Shown: in pieces, positions 52,308 to 62,112 of the stretch
Position numbering within the stretch: position 1 is the first letter of the stretch
Layout of the letters: the number at the start of each line of letters is the position of its first letter
Assembly (NCBI RefSeq): GCF_000582685.1
Contig: NZ_KK073768.1
Coordinates: forward strand, 2,316,926-2,380,925
Source: [Scytonema hofmanni] UTEX 2349
GTDB lineage: Bacteria > Cyanobacteriota > Cyanobacteriia > Cyanobacteriales > Nostocaceae
Direction: 5' to 3'
DNA: 64,000 nucleotides
Made by a program: the position numbers and the translations under genes
Notes under the pieces: generated by a model
What the model saw: the letters and a program-made list of their open reading frames with translations, nothing else
Databases searched by the model: none
Told to the model about the DNA's origin: nothing

Positions 52308-53405
52308 TTAATAATTAATCATCTTAAAATTGAAAGCAGGATGTTTTCCAGGAATTACTTGTGAAACAATTCCTGGACATGTTTTTAAGCCATTCTCACT
52401 GTTAGTTAAAATCACAATTCCCGTAGCAAAATTTCTGGAAGCAAGGGTAAAACACTTAAATGTATTCACATCTCCCCAATGCCAAAAGAAATTTTCATTT
52501 CCCATTTTTTCTAATCCCCAACCCAAACCCCAACCTAAAAACTGATTGATTTTAACTTGCGATCGCAGCATCTCATTTAAGGTTGTTTCTGTGAGTCTGG
52601 GACTGTCAACACTACCCGATTGCATAATAGCGGTGAGAAATTTAGCATAATCAGTTGCAGTGGTACGCAGACTTCCGGCAGCACTTGCTTGCTTTGGTTT
52701 ACCTATTGGTACGGGTTTGCCTTTGCGATCGTGTCCGTAACTGGCAGTGGATTCGTAATTGGGCAGCCAGATTAAACTACTATTAGACATTTCCAGGGGT
52801 ATTAAAATCAAGGAGCGCAAATACTCGCTTAAAGGTTGTTGGGTAATTTGTTCTACCACCTTCTGTAAGTATAAATAGCCTTCTCCTGAATAACTAAATT
52901 TTGCACCTGGGGGAAAAATAATCTTGAGAGGTTCATCACCACTCCAATTTGGAAAACCAGTGGTATGGGATAGTACCATACGTGCAGTAATGAGTTTGAT
53001 TTTCGGGTCGGAAATGTAAGGTTTCGCTGTATATTCTGTCAATGGATTGTCTAAATCGAGTTTTCCCCTTTCCACCATTTTCAACACTGCATAAGCAAAT
53101 AGTGGCTTACTCAACGAAGCAGCAGCAAATATAGTATCGTTAGTCACAGGTGATTTGGTATATCTATTTTTGACCCCAAAACCTCTGCTCCACAACAGTG
53201 TTCCATCCCGAATAATTGCCAACTCTAAACCGGGAACTAACTTAGTTTGCATCAATATAGGGATTTGCGCTTCGAGATTGGCAATTATCTTATCTGTAAC
53301 TGCCAAAGAACGGTTGCGGTATAGACTAAGCAAGCTAAATGTAGATAGACCGATTAGAGAATTTATGCCGCAATTTAATAATTGCCTACGAGATATTTCT
53401 GTCAT
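52308..53405 (-). CDS. Serine hydrolase, beta-lactamase/class C-like
   Basis: The 365-residue product has the SxxK motif in AASLSKPLFAYAVLKM, YSG in place of YxN (FSYSGEGYLYLQ), and a late HWGD in place of KTG. This is the penicillin-binding/class C esterase fold; substrates of such enzymes vary. The N-terminus (SRRQLLNCGINSLIGLSTFSLLSL) looks like a Tat signal with twin Arg, so it is probably exported folded to the periplasm. It need not act on beta-lactams. Confidence 0.85.
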   Translation of the reverse strand: MTEISRRQLLNCGINSLIGLSTFSLLSLYRNRSLAVTDKIIANLEAQIPILMQTKLVPGLELAIIRDGTLLWSRGFGVKNRYTKSPVTNDTIFAAASLSKPLFAYAVLKMVERGKLDLDNPLTEYTAKPYISDPKIKLITARMVLSHTTGFPNWSGDEPLKIIFPPGAKFSYSGEGYLYLQKVVEQITQQPLSEYLRSLILIPLEMSNSSLIWLPNYESTASYGHDRKGKPVPIGKPKQASAAGSLRTTATDYAKFLTAIMQSGSVDSPRLTETTLNEMLRSQVKINQFLGWGLGWGLEKMGNENFFWHWGDVNTFKCFTLASRNFATGIVILTNSENGLKTCPGIVSQVIPGKHPAFNFKMINY

Positions 53406-53528
53406 ATTGAAGTAGAGAGTGTATTCGTAATAATACTCTACCTTTTATAGGAATGCTTTTGTTAAAAAATCAAATCGGAATGCTATAGTTCTCATAATTA
53501 TTAAATCTGAGAACTAGGGAAAGCAAAA

Positions 53529-54761
53529 TCAAGGTTGACTTCCAGAAATATTTTTAGACTCTGCTAACATCAAATTTGAATCATTGGCTGCAAATTTATA
53601 GCCAATTCCAAAATTCAATGGCTTAATGTTTTTTTCCTTAGAGTATACTTTTCTCAAATCTTCTTGATAGCTACCTGAAAATAAACTAATAGGATTAGTA
53701 TAAACTCCATAAAATTTCAAATTCCATTTAGATTTATCAAAGGCTTTAAGAGATATACCAGAATCATCTTGCAATACATATTTACTTTGAGTCAGAATAT
53801 TTTTCTGAATCTCAGAAAAGCTATCGTTATGCATCAAATATGATGCAGCTTTTAAATAAGTAATATTCTTGTTGATCCCACTAACAAATTGACTCAATTC
53901 CGGTCGTTTTTTTAGCCCATAATTGGATAAATCAGCAGATAAATAATACAAAGTGCGAGGTTGAGATTCTCCTTCAGGGATAAAAGTAATCTTGACTCCA
54001 GAAATCATTCCTTTCTCGAATGACTGAATTTTTCCATCTTTATTTATGCCAATATTTTGCACGTCTATGATGCGATTTTGAGTACGTGCGAGAAACACAT
54101 ACAAAATTGGTAAAACTCCTTGTTTCTGCAAGTCTACTTTCATATCGTTGGTGCGGAAAAAGCTAAATTGCAGGATTGCATAAAGCGAACTTTTAACTTC
54201 CTCTAATTTCCGATTGCGATCGCTCTCCGAAGCAGTAGTCAAATCTAACACATTACCTGCTGGTTCTAAACCCATCAAAACATATTCTTTTCCTTTGGGG
54301 AAGAATGAATAAGCATACAGAAAATCGGGTCCGCTAAAGGGATAGAAAACAGATGGAGACGTATCATTAACTTGCTTAATTTCTTGTTGTGACCATTGTC
54401 TAACTTTTTTTAACTGTTGTGTTTCTAATTTTGTCCAAGTATTTTCAAAAAATTGTCGCTGTTTCAGCCAACTACTACTCTTTTGTGATTGAGCTAAAGA
54501 ACCATTATTATCTAGCTGGATTCCTGCTAAAAATTTGGCTGTATCTGTCAACTTTTCTGATTTTACTTGGTCAAATGCCGTATTTGTTTGCCCTGATGGC
54601 TGTGGAGTTATTTCTGATTTTACTTGCTCTAATGCCTGTGGAGTTGATTTTAACAATGTTTGCTGCTCATTATTCGGTTTATTTGCAGTATCACCTACAT
54701 CACAAGAGGTAAGGCAAAGCAGTCCAATAATACTAATAGGCAAAAATATATTGTTTTTCAT
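53529..54761 (-). CDS. Putative lipoprotein of unknown function
   Basis: The 410-residue product begins MKNNIFLPISIIGLLCLTSCDVG, a lipoprotein signal with lipobox LTSC (Cys20). A Gln/Thr-rich linker follows (about 30-75), with a repeated QVKSE element, then a globular domain rich in aromatic residues (PFSGPDFLYAYSFFPKGKEYVLMGLEPAGNV). I do not recognise the family. Predicted location is membrane-anchored in the periplasm. It lies alone between the serine hydrolase and the amino-acid permease, all on the same strand. Confidence 0.75.
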   Translation of the reverse strand: MKNNIFLPISIIGLLCLTSCDVGDTANKPNNEQQTLLKSTPQALEQVKSEITPQPSGQTNTAFDQVKSEKLTDTAKFLAGIQLDNNGSLAQSQKSSSWLKQRQFFENTWTKLETQQLKKVRQWSQQEIKQVNDTSPSVFYPFSGPDFLYAYSFFPKGKEYVLMGLEPAGNVLDLTTASESDRNRKLEEVKSSLYAILQFSFFRTNDMKVDLQKQGVLPILYVFLARTQNRIIDVQNIGINKDGKIQSFEKGMISGVKITFIPEGESQPRTLYYLSADLSNYGLKKRPELSQFVSGINKNITYLKAASYLMHNDSFSEIQKNILTQSKYVLQDDSGISLKAFDKSKWNLKFYGVYTNPISLFSGSYQEDLRKVYSKEKNIKPLNFGIGYKFAANDSNLMLAESKNISGSQP

Positions 54762-54850
54762 CTTATTTCCTATTTTGAGTCTGTAGTTAATGTGAAAAAA
54801 GCTGTATTTATCAACTCGTAAATTATCGAGTACTAGAGTCGTTTTTTCTT

Positions 54851-54941
54851 AGGACTTACGCAGGGACTACGTATTTCCGTCATTGCGACGCAAGGAAGCA
54901 ATCTCAAAGTCTTGTTTTCTCGTAACGAGTGCATAAGTCCT
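54851..54941. repeat. AGGACTTACGCA foldback, copy 1
   Basis: This 91-bp unit has ends AGGACTTACGCA and TGCATAAGTCCT and an internal CAATCTCAAAGTCTTGTTTT. Two further copies are at 57866 and 61959. No coding capacity. Confidence 0.75.
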
Positions 54942-54965
54942 AATTCTGTAGCAAATCAATAATAA

Positions 54966-56285
54966 TTAAGAGATTTTGGATTGACGTTTCACAGATACAA
55001 AGTAGACCAATAAACCGACAAATAAAGTTGCAAGTCCAGCTAAAGATTCAACGCTTTTCTCGCGAAAAATAAATACTAAGATCCACAAGTTAATTACTAA
55101 AAAGAGAATAGTTGTAATGGGATGTCCCCAAGTAGTATATGGTCTAGGCAAATTGGGATATCTATATCTCGCGATAAATACTCCTAATGTTGTAAAAAAT
55201 GAGGATAAACTTAGGGTAAATCCTAAATAAGTAATAATTGCTTCAAAGCTAGCGGTAATTAATAATATTGTTACCAAAAGTAATTGCAAAAAAATTGCAT
55301 AAGTGGGAATACCCTGAGCATTTTTTCTAGCAAGTAATTTAAACAGGGGGATATCATCACCAATCACTTGGGTAACTCTTGGTCCTGCTAAAACCATTGA
55401 ACTAATCGAAGAAATGAGTCCCATAGAAATCAATAACCCCATTATCTTAGAACCGTTGCTACCAAAAATTTGGTTAGCAGCGACATAGCCAACTTCAAGT
55501 TGTCCTGCTAATTTATCCAAAGGTGTGGAATACAAAAAGATAAAATTTAGTAGCAAGTATAACCCTGTGACAATTAGAGTTCCTATAATGAGAGCGCGGG
55601 GTAAATTCTTTTCTGGATTTTCGACTTCACTTGCCAAATAAACTGCTGCATTCCAGCCTGAATAAGAATAGATAACATAAACTAAAGAAACTGCAAAAGT
55701 CGAACTGAGAATTGTCGTTCCATCTTCGATAGATGGCAAAAAGCTAAGTTCTTGAGGTTCAGCAAAGGAAAATCCACAAATTATCAATATAACTATTAGG
55801 GACACTTTCAGTACAGTAAAAATCTGTTGGAAGTAGCTGCCAAATTTCAGATTATTCGTATGAACTAGAGAAACGCCTGCAACAACAAATAAAGCGATTC
55901 CAGTAGAATGAAGATAGGGAAATACCTGTGTCAAATACTTTGCTAATGCCATTGCAGCAGCAGCAATTGGTGCGGCAAAACCTACCGTTACTGATACCCA
56001 TCCTGATAAAAAGCCGATCGCAGGATGATAAATACGAGATAAATAATAGTATTCACCACCGTTGTATGGCATTGATGCTCCTAATTCTCCATAAGCTAAT
56101 GCACCGCACAAAGCTAGAACTCCTCCTAATAACCACAAAAATAAAAGCGCAAAGCCAGATTTAATATCTACTACTTGGAAGCCTAAACTGGTAAAAACAC
56201 CAGTACCAATCATATTGGCTACCACAATGCAGGTAGCAGTAAATAAGCTAATACTACGAGGGTTTTGTTGTTGAGTTAAAGGCAT
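54966..56285 (-). CDS. APC family amino-acid permease
   Basis: The 439-residue protein has about twelve transmembrane segments and the APC opening SLFTATCIVVANMIGTGVFTSLGFQ, with the GTG substrate-binding loop, and a conserved YSYSGWNAAVYLASEVENPEKNLPRAL in helix 6. It should import or exchange amino acids across the inner membrane; the substrate is unknown. The start codon follows the upstream serine-hydrolase stop by one base, so the two genes form an operon. Confidence 0.88.
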   Translation of the reverse strand: MPLTQQQNPRSISLFTATCIVVANMIGTGVFTSLGFQVVDIKSGFALLFLWLLGGVLALCGALAYGELGASMPYNGGEYYYLSRIYHPAIGFLSGWVSVTVGFAAPIAAAAMALAKYLTQVFPYLHSTGIALFVVAGVSLVHTNNLKFGSYFQQIFTVLKVSLIVILIICGFSFAEPQELSFLPSIEDGTTILSSTFAVSLVYVIYSYSGWNAAVYLASEVENPEKNLPRALIIGTLIVTGLYLLLNFIFLYSTPLDKLAGQLEVGYVAANQIFGSNGSKIMGLLISMGLISSISSMVLAGPRVTQVIGDDIPLFKLLARKNAQGIPTYAIFLQLLLVTILLITASFEAIITYLGFTLSLSSFFTTLGVFIARYRYPNLPRPYTTWGHPITTILFLVINLWILVFIFREKSVESLAGLATLFVGLLVYFVSVKRQSKIS

Positions 56286-56286
56286 T

Positions 56287-57591
56287 TTATTCTTTTATTT
56301 TAGAATTAGAATTAGATTGATTATTTAGCAAACGAGCATTCATTCGTTTGTAAACAAGACGAGATATAGCTGGAAAAATTTGGGAATTGCTAGCGTATGT
56401 AGAATCCTGAGCAAAAATCGCCAAAATATATATTTTCTCATTGTTTTCTGTTGCAACCATTGCCGCTTCTCCTCTAGCAAGAGAAACCAATCCTGCCTTG
56501 GAATAGAAGCGAACATTCGTGTTAGATAAAGACTCTCCAAAAAAGCCTTCTATGGGATTAAAATCTAATGAGTATTTTTGCCAAACATTGGGATTTAAGT
56601 CTCTTTTTAGGAACCCGCACATTTTTTTACTACTTTGTTGAGAAATTGCCTGCTCAGAATAACAAACTTCGTATATTAATCTAGCTGCTTGTTTGGTTGT
56701 TATCTTATTCCAATCCCAAATAGGATTGCCTAACATTTGTAATTCACTACCTTTCGGCTCTTGAAGATCAAGGTAGTCAACGGGAAATGCTTTCTGACTG
56801 ATATTAATATTTTTATAACCTGCTTTTTGAAAAAAACGGTTAATTGCTTGTCGTTTATTTTTTAAAATCTTAAATTTATCGCTACTTAGTTCCGAAGTCG
56901 ATTGTGTATTTGTAAATTGGTCAAGTATAAAACTAGCAGCTTCGTTATCCGATTCCTTAATCATCTTGGTGATATAAGGAATAAAACTATCTTCGTTTTC
57001 CCAAATACCGCTCTCTATTTGAGCATATAAAGCTACCATCCAAAACATTTTGACTACACTAGCTGGATATCTCTGCGTATCTTCCTGATAACCAGCAGTT
57101 TCACCAGTTTTTGCATCGATTAAGGTAATTGATAAAGGTGCTTTAGACAGATTATTTGCTGTGGTTAGATTAATAACATCGTCAACAATTACTTGCAATT
57201 CTTGACTGTGCTTGAAGTTTGGAGGTGTTTTGAGGTTGTAGACAACTTCCGAATCTTCTTGTCCTGGTTGACGAGAGGGAATCGGTAGTGATTTACCCCA
57301 AGAAGGAAGTGGTTGAGGAATAGCCTGCAATTTTAATGATTTTGGAGTAGATGCTTTAGCGGGAAACGCACTCCGAGATGCGAAAGAAGTCTTAGGTGAA
57401 TTTACTGCTAATTTGCGAGGTTTTTCCAATAGATTTTTGGGTATTAAAGTGATTAATAATGTACCTAAAATTGCTAATCCAACATTGACCTTAGTCCCAT
57501 AATATAAAAGCGAGATTCGATTTCGTTTAACTCTAAAACTTGAGTTCAGCATATTCTGAGATTTGCCAGTACTATCCCTAACACACATCAA
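56287..57591 (-). CDS. Class A beta-lactamase-like serine hydrolase
   Basis: The 434-residue product has a membrane anchor near residues 33-52 (VGLAILGTLLITLIP), a Pro/Ser-rich linker, and a C-terminal domain with SxxK in YPASVVKMFWMVALY and a SDNEAASFILDQF stretch as in class A enzymes. The usual KTG region may be SKAGLVSLARGEAAMVA. It looks like a membrane-bound periplasmic hydrolase of the PenP-like family, not a proven beta-lactamase. It is coupled to the permease gene immediately downstream. An inner Met (MLNSSFRVKR, codon at about 57552) is an alternative start. Confidence 0.78.
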   Translation of the reverse strand: MMCVRDSTGKSQNMLNSSFRVKRNRISLLYYGTKVNVGLAILGTLLITLIPKNLLEKPRKLAVNSPKTSFASRSAFPAKASTPKSLKLQAIPQPLPSWGKSLPIPSRQPGQEDSEVVYNLKTPPNFKHSQELQVIVDDVINLTTANNLSKAPLSITLIDAKTGETAGYQEDTQRYPASVVKMFWMVALYAQIESGIWENEDSFIPYITKMIKESDNEAASFILDQFTNTQSTSELSSDKFKILKNKRQAINRFFQKAGYKNINISQKAFPVDYLDLQEPKGSELQMLGNPIWDWNKITTKQAARLIYEVCYSEQAISQQSSKKMCGFLKRDLNPNVWQKYSLDFNPIEGFFGESLSNTNVRFYSKAGLVSLARGEAAMVATENNEKIYILAIFAQDSTYASNSQIFPAISRLVYKRMNARLLNNQSNSNSKIKE

Positions 57592-57759
57592 TTGCGTAAT
57601 ATTAGCTATTTTTACATAATGGATTATAAAAATCTACCTAAACAAAGCATAAAATATACAATTTATTCCTTTAGATAGATGATGTCATCCCCCGGTAATC
57701 ACTTAGGGACTTGCGGTGTACACAGAAGTTGAGCCAGAGCGAGTTTCCAGCCAAGAAAG

Positions 57760-57788
57760 AAGGGGTTGCGATCGCAACCCCTTTTCTC
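57760..57788. terminator. HIP1-centred terminator-like palindrome
   Basis: AAGGGGTTGCGA/TCGCAACCCCTT is a perfect 12-bp inverted repeat without a loop, followed by TTCTCC. It could stop transcription from either side, although the T-run is short. Confidence 0.5.
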
Positions 57789-57865
57789 CTCCTTGTAATG
57801 ATTATTATTCTTGTACGTCTGTTATATTTTGTTTTTTTGGAATAATTTATTCATTTGTTAGGTAC

Positions 57866-57958
57866 GGGACTTACGCACGGACTACGAATTTCCGTCCCTA
57901 TCGACGTAAGGAAGCAATCTCAAAGTCTTGTTTTCTCGCGACTGAGTGCGTAAGTCCT
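57866..57958. repeat. AGGACTTACGCA foldback, copy 2
   Basis: Ends GGGACTTACGCA and TGCGTAAGTCCT; its interior closely matches copy 1. Confidence 0.75.
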
Positions 57959-57964
57959 AAGGTA

Positions 57965-59800
57965 TTACAAATAATACCTAACAGTGGTAATAACGCGACT
58001 TTGTTTAGCTCTTAAAGCTGTTTTTAAGAACAAAGTTGTTTGGTTGTGTAAAAGACTATCCCACCAATTACGAGTGACAAAAGCCGGGATAATTACGGTT
58101 GTAAAAACATCTTGATGCCGTTCTTCAAATTGTGTGATAAAATCAACGATTGGCTCGATGACAGAACGATAAGGTGAATCGATGATTTCTAAGGGAATAT
58201 CTGATTCTAAATTTCGCCATTTTTCTTGCAGCTTTTCTCGGTCAGTAGAATTAAGGTCTACATGAACGGCAACAATTTCATCGGCAATGGTGCGTGCGTA
58301 GTCTAAAGCTTCTACTGTTCCTCGATTAAGTTGTCCGACTACAACCACTGCGGGATGAGTCACGACTGTGGGTTTCGGTCTGGGAACATAGCTACGTGGT
58401 GGTAATCCTTGAATGCTGAGACGTTCGGCTACATATTCATAGTGAGCGTGAATCGCTAAAAATAGCCACACTACCAAAGGAATCGCGACAACTACCAACC
58501 AAGCACCTAAGAGAAATTTGGTTGAGACGATGACACCGAGAACAACTAGTGTAGCGATCGCTCCCAAACCATTCATCAAAGCACTCGCTTGCCAACCACG
58601 TTCTTTTGATATAAACCAGCGACGTACCATCCCCGCTTGGGAGAGGGTAAAGGAAGTAAATACACCGACTGCGTACAGAGGAATAATGGCGTTAACTTGC
58701 CCTTTGAAGATAATCACCAAAACCGCAGCACAGAGGCTGAGAAGGATAATACCGTTAGAGTAGACTAGGCGATCGCCTAACAATGCTAATTGTCTGGGCA
58801 AAAATCCATCTTTCGCCAAAAAGTAACTTAGTCTGGGAAAGTCAGCATAACTGGTATTTGCTGCTAAAAGCAAAATCAACAAAGTGACAATTTGGATAAA
58901 ACCGTAAAATGGTCCAGTCCCAACCAGCAGCTTACCCAACTGAGAAACTAAAGTTTCTCCGTGTGTGGGAACAACGTGATAAATATTCGACAGGTAGGTG
59001 ATTCCCACGAACATTAGTCCGAGAATTATCCCCAAAAAAAGCAATGTCAAGCGAGCATTTTTCCACTCTGGTTCCTTAAAAGCCAAAACACCATCGGATA
59101 TTGCTTCTACTCCCGTCAGCGCTGTACATCCAGCAGCAAAAGCTCGCAAAATGAAAAACAAACTCACTCCTTCATTCACCGGAAGGCTAGGATATTCTGT
59201 GACAGGTTGTCCAGTAGCTTGTTTAAACAAACCAAGGGCAATCAACACAAAAATACTGACAATAAAGGCATAAGTAGGAGCCATAAAAATATTGCCTGAT
59301 TCCTTTACACCCCGGAGATTTGCCAGCGTCAACAGGAAAATAAAAATCAAGCAAAGGCTGACTGTATGGGGTAGCAGTGCTGGAACTAATGAGGTCAGGG
59401 CAGCGGTACCAGCAGATACACTGACGGTGACAGTCAGGATATAATCAATCATCAGCGAACCCCCAGCCACCAATCCCGGATAAAGACCGAGGTTTTCTCT
59501 GGCTACGATATACGATCCCCCACCTTTGGGATAAGCGCGAATCGTTTGCCGATAGGAAAGTATGACTATTCCCAGCAGGGCAATGATTGCAACAGCAATA
59601 GGTACAGACAAACCCAAAGCGCTGCTTCCTGCGGTTACTAGAACTAGCAGAATCTCTTCTGTCGCGTAAGCAACCGAGGAGAGAGCATCGGAGGAAAGAA
59701 CCGCTAAAGCCGCAGCATTGCTCAATCTTTCTTCAGCATGAGCGCTGGTTGGTAACGATTTACCAAGTAAAAATTGCTTGATTTGAGGGTAGAAGGACAT
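57965..59800 (-). CDS. APC superfamily permease, KimA-like
   Basis: The 611-residue protein has about twelve transmembrane helices followed by a cytoplasmic domain of about 150 residues. The opening AALAVLSSDALSSVAYATEEILLVLV and the RAYPKGGGSYIVARENLG loop are those of the KimA/YdaO group. In Bacillus subtilis KimA (607 residues, from memory) is a high-affinity K+/H+ symporter controlled by cyclic di-AMP. Potassium uptake is therefore the leading guess here. The C-terminal part (VVVVGQLNRGTVEALDYARTIADEIVAVHVDL) resembles a USP-like fold. I saw no clear riboswitch upstream. Confidence 0.8.
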   Translation of the reverse strand: MSFYPQIKQFLLGKSLPTSAHAEERLSNAAALAVLSSDALSSVAYATEEILLVLVTAGSSALGLSVPIAVAIIALLGIVILSYRQTIRAYPKGGGSYIVARENLGLYPGLVAGGSLMIDYILTVTVSVSAGTAALTSLVPALLPHTVSLCLIFIFLLTLANLRGVKESGNIFMAPTYAFIVSIFVLIALGLFKQATGQPVTEYPSLPVNEGVSLFFILRAFAAGCTALTGVEAISDGVLAFKEPEWKNARLTLLFLGIILGLMFVGITYLSNIYHVVPTHGETLVSQLGKLLVGTGPFYGFIQIVTLLILLLAANTSYADFPRLSYFLAKDGFLPRQLALLGDRLVYSNGIILLSLCAAVLVIIFKGQVNAIIPLYAVGVFTSFTLSQAGMVRRWFISKERGWQASALMNGLGAIATLVVLGVIVSTKFLLGAWLVVVAIPLVVWLFLAIHAHYEYVAERLSIQGLPPRSYVPRPKPTVVTHPAVVVVGQLNRGTVEALDYARTIADEIVAVHVDLNSTDREKLQEKWRNLESDIPLEIIDSPYRSVIEPIVDFITQFEERHQDVFTTVIIPAFVTRNWWDSLLHNQTTLFLKTALRAKQSRVITTVRYYL

Positions 59801-60153
59801 ACAACGCCCACCTGAAAAAGGTTTTAGTCATTGTTCTGTGAAAGTCAAAAACTAAGCACTGAGCAATGAATATTGCAATTTTGGCAGATTTCTTAGCAAT
59901 TGTTATAGAATTTTAAACTGGACTGATTAAGTAGCAATACTATCTATAGATAGTTTTTTTAAGAATAGGGCAATGGGCAATGGGCAATGGGCATTGGGCA
60001 ATGGGCAATGGGAATTAAATATTTCGATTTTTGATACGCGTTTTATATCTAAATAGAACTCTTTCCATGCCCAATGCCCCATGCCCCATGATGCCCAATG
60101 CCCATGCCCCATGCCCCATGCCCCATGCCCCATGCCCATTGCCCATTCCCTCA
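59801..60153. repeat. Intergenic heptamer repeats
   Basis: GGGCAAT is repeated six times with one variant (59968-60012). About 50 bases on, CCCCATG/CCCAATG units run in the inverse sense (60065-60150). These are STRR-type heptamers typical of filamentous cyanobacteria and could pair with each other. The minus-strand frame here is the repeat itself (GMGHGAWGMGH) and not a gene. Confidence 0.75.
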
Positions 60154-61404
60154 CTAATTAGTTGCTTTTTCCAACCAGACTTCTACATCGTCTGCAAGTA
60201 ACTTATCTGCGGCTTCTAACATTGATGCTGCAATGTCTTTGAGGTCTTCGCGGTTGTTCAAGTAAGTTTTTAAGGCTGACATCGGATCGATGCTACTACT
60301 TGCGCTTAATTCAGGAATGCGGGGACGAGCCAATTGACTGATTAATTCTGGTTGAATGGTGTAAGTGTGCGCTGTAGTTAAAGCATCGTGCAGTGAAGAG
60401 TTATCAATTAGATCCAACTGTTCGGAGCGAAGTTTGTAAATGAGTCTAACTACTGCGTCTTCTATATCATATTTGGCGATCGCTTTCATGATTGCTCCTT
60501 GGGGATCTTCTGCCTTGGATACATCCACTTCAATCGTCCGGAAAGTCCGCACATCCAAACGGCAAAATTCCCATTGAGCGTTACCCCGCTCCAACTCTAT
60601 CATCACATAACCTTTATCTTCTTTCTCTTCGCTAAAATCTACCCGCTCAATACTTCCCGGATAAATCACCGGCGGATCGTTAGATTTATTCAAATTTTGA
60701 TGTTTGTGGACATGTCCCAATGCCACATAATCAAAACAAGGTCGCGTTAACAAAGATAATGGCAGAGTAAAGCCTTTACCCACAGCCAAAAAACGCTCGG
60801 CTCCTAAAGTCGCATTGTCAGCCATTAAGTGAGCTAAAAGCACAGTTGGCACATCCGGATCTAAACGGCGAACTTCTCCTTCTAAAACTACTCGCAAGCG
60901 TTCTGTTAATAACTGGTTGACTTCCGCAAGTGATAAACTTTCAGTATCTTGCCGCGTCATCAACGCCGAACGAGTCAGCCAAGGTAAAGTTATAACTTGC
61001 ACGCTTCCATTACGAGTTTGGATGCGGTGAGTAGTTAAGGTATCACCCACAACAAAACCCCGCACTTCCAAGGTGCGGTAAATACATAAACTTGCCCCTC
61101 CCTGTCCTTGGGAGTGTTGGTCATGGTTTCCCACCAACAGCACTGTGGGAATGTTAGCATCCACGAGGCGATGAAACTGACTGGCAAAAGCTTCTTGCAC
61201 ATATGGTGGTGGTGTCGCATCCGGGAAGGCATCGCCACCGAATATCACCAAATCTACCGCATCTGTTAACGCGCGATCGATACATCGAGATAAAGTATTG
61301 ACAAAATCCTCCAACCGTGTATTTAATCCTGTCTCTGGATTAATGCGTCCGTGGGAAAAACCGCTTCCCATATGGATATCGGAGAGGTGGAGGATTTTAA
61401 TCAT
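60154..61404 (-). CDS. sbcD: DNA repair exonuclease SbcD-like (metallophosphoesterase)
   Basis: The 416-residue product carries the metallophosphoesterase motifs in order: KILHLSDIHMGSGF, VIFGGDAFPD, VLLVGNHDQHS and YVALGHVHKHQ. These belong to the SbcD/Mre11 nuclease subunit, which with SbcC cuts hairpins and double-strand ends. The usual GDLFD reads GGDAFPD, which keeps the metal-binding Asp. No sbcC is adjacent. The C-terminal part (LKTYLNNREDLKDIAASMLEAADKLL) is the capping/SbcC-contact region. The protein is cytoplasmic. Confidence 0.88.
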   Translation of the reverse strand: MIKILHLSDIHMGSGFSHGRINPETGLNTRLEDFVNTLSRCIDRALTDAVDLVIFGGDAFPDATPPPYVQEAFASQFHRLVDANIPTVLLVGNHDQHSQGQGGASLCIYRTLEVRGFVVGDTLTTHRIQTRNGSVQVITLPWLTRSALMTRQDTESLSLAEVNQLLTERLRVVLEGEVRRLDPDVPTVLLAHLMADNATLGAERFLAVGKGFTLPLSLLTRPCFDYVALGHVHKHQNLNKSNDPPVIYPGSIERVDFSEEKEDKGYVMIELERGNAQWEFCRLDVRTFRTIEVDVSKAEDPQGAIMKAIAKYDIEDAVVRLIYKLRSEQLDLIDNSSLHDALTTAHTYTIQPELISQLARPRIPELSASSSIDPMSALKTYLNNREDLKDIAASMLEAADKLLADDVEVWLEKATN

Positions 61405-61540
61405 ATTTGTCCTTTGTCATTAGTCACTTGTCTAAATACTAATAACAAATGTCTTAAGCTTACCAGTTTCGCGCTAGTGTTGGTGAGCGATCGCTTTCCT
61501 TTTTACCTATAGCGCTTCTCGGTTGCGTGTAATATGCGGT

Positions 61541-61568
61541 GTAGAGACGCGAAATTTCGCGTCTCTAC
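61541..61568. repeat. GTAGAGACG-type palindrome
   Basis: GTAGAGACGCGAAA/TTTCGCGTCTCTAC is a perfect 28-bp palindrome in the gap between sbcD and the CsbD gene, and the cleanest member of the family. Confidence 0.8.
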
Positions 61569-61609
61569 ATTTGCAGGATTTTTAGCCCACCGTTGGGTTA
61601 CTGCTGTGA

Positions 61610-61792
61610 TTATTCAAAAGATTTTTTAAATTCATCTTTTATGTTTTCAGCAGTGTGAATCACTTGAGCCTCAGCTTGCTTTACTTTGCCTTCAGCTTTG
61701 TCTTCTGGGTTCCCAGTCAACTCACCAATAGCTTCTTGAACCTTACCTTCAATATTTTTAGCAGTTGCCTTGATTCTATCTTCAGCGCTCAT
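61610..61792 (-). CDS. CsbD-like stress protein
   Basis: The 60-residue product MSAEDRIKATAKNIEGKVQEAIGELTGNPEDKAEGKVKQAEAQV is a complete CsbD-family protein: short, Lys/Glu/Ala-rich and helical, without a signal peptide. Members are induced by general stress in many bacteria; the molecular role is unknown. ATG 61792 is chosen because AGGTGA lies five bases upstream; a GTG three codons earlier overlaps that site. Confidence 0.85.
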   Translation of the reverse strand: MSAEDRIKATAKNIEGKVQEAIGELTGNPEDKAEGKVKQAEAQVIHTAENIKDEFKKSFE

Positions 61793-62112
61793 ATCGTTCA
61801 CCTATTTTAATTATTACTTTCTAACCTCACGATCTATATTATCGATATATGATTTATTTGATAACTGCACTTTAGATAGACTTTTTGTCGGAATATCGTC
61901 TACCCTAAGATAGATATAAGTCATACAGACATAAATCTTTAACTAAGTAAACTTAATCAGGACTTATGCACGGACTACATATTTCCGTCCCTATCGACGC
62001 TTCGGTTGCACCTATCTAAGTCTTGTTTTCTGGTAACGAGTGCGTAAGTCCTATTAATAAAATTTTGATATTATGATTTGAACAAATAAAAAATATTTAA
62101 GGAAGTAGAAAC
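61793..62112. other. Intergenic region
   Basis: It holds the divergent leaders of the CsbD gene and the TIGR02587 gene, and between them copy 3 of the AGGACTTACGCA element. Nothing else is seen. Confidence 0.55.
61959..62052. repeat. AGGACTTACGCA foldback, copy 3
   Basis: Ends AGGACTTATGCA and TGCGTAAGTCCT. The central part differs from copies 1 and 2 (CTTCGGTTGCACC in place of GTAAGGAAGCAATC), so it is more diverged. Confidence 0.7.

Larger units (their letters stand above)
57592..57964. other. Intergenic region with terminator and foldback
   Basis: The leader of the serine hydrolase is at the left. At 57760-57783 lies a perfect 24-bp palindrome containing HIP1. At 57866-57958 lies copy 2 of the AGGACTTACGCA element, adjoining the stop of the next gene. 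No gene is supported. Confidence 0.6.

Noticed and set aside
59801..59960. Cyclic di-AMP (ydaO-type) riboswitch before the KimA-like gene
   Set aside because: I could not find the conserved core in the short leader; a covariance-model search would decide.
59927..60154. Minus-strand frame rich in GMGHGAW
   Set aside because: It is the translation of GGGCAAT/CCCCATG heptamer repeats.
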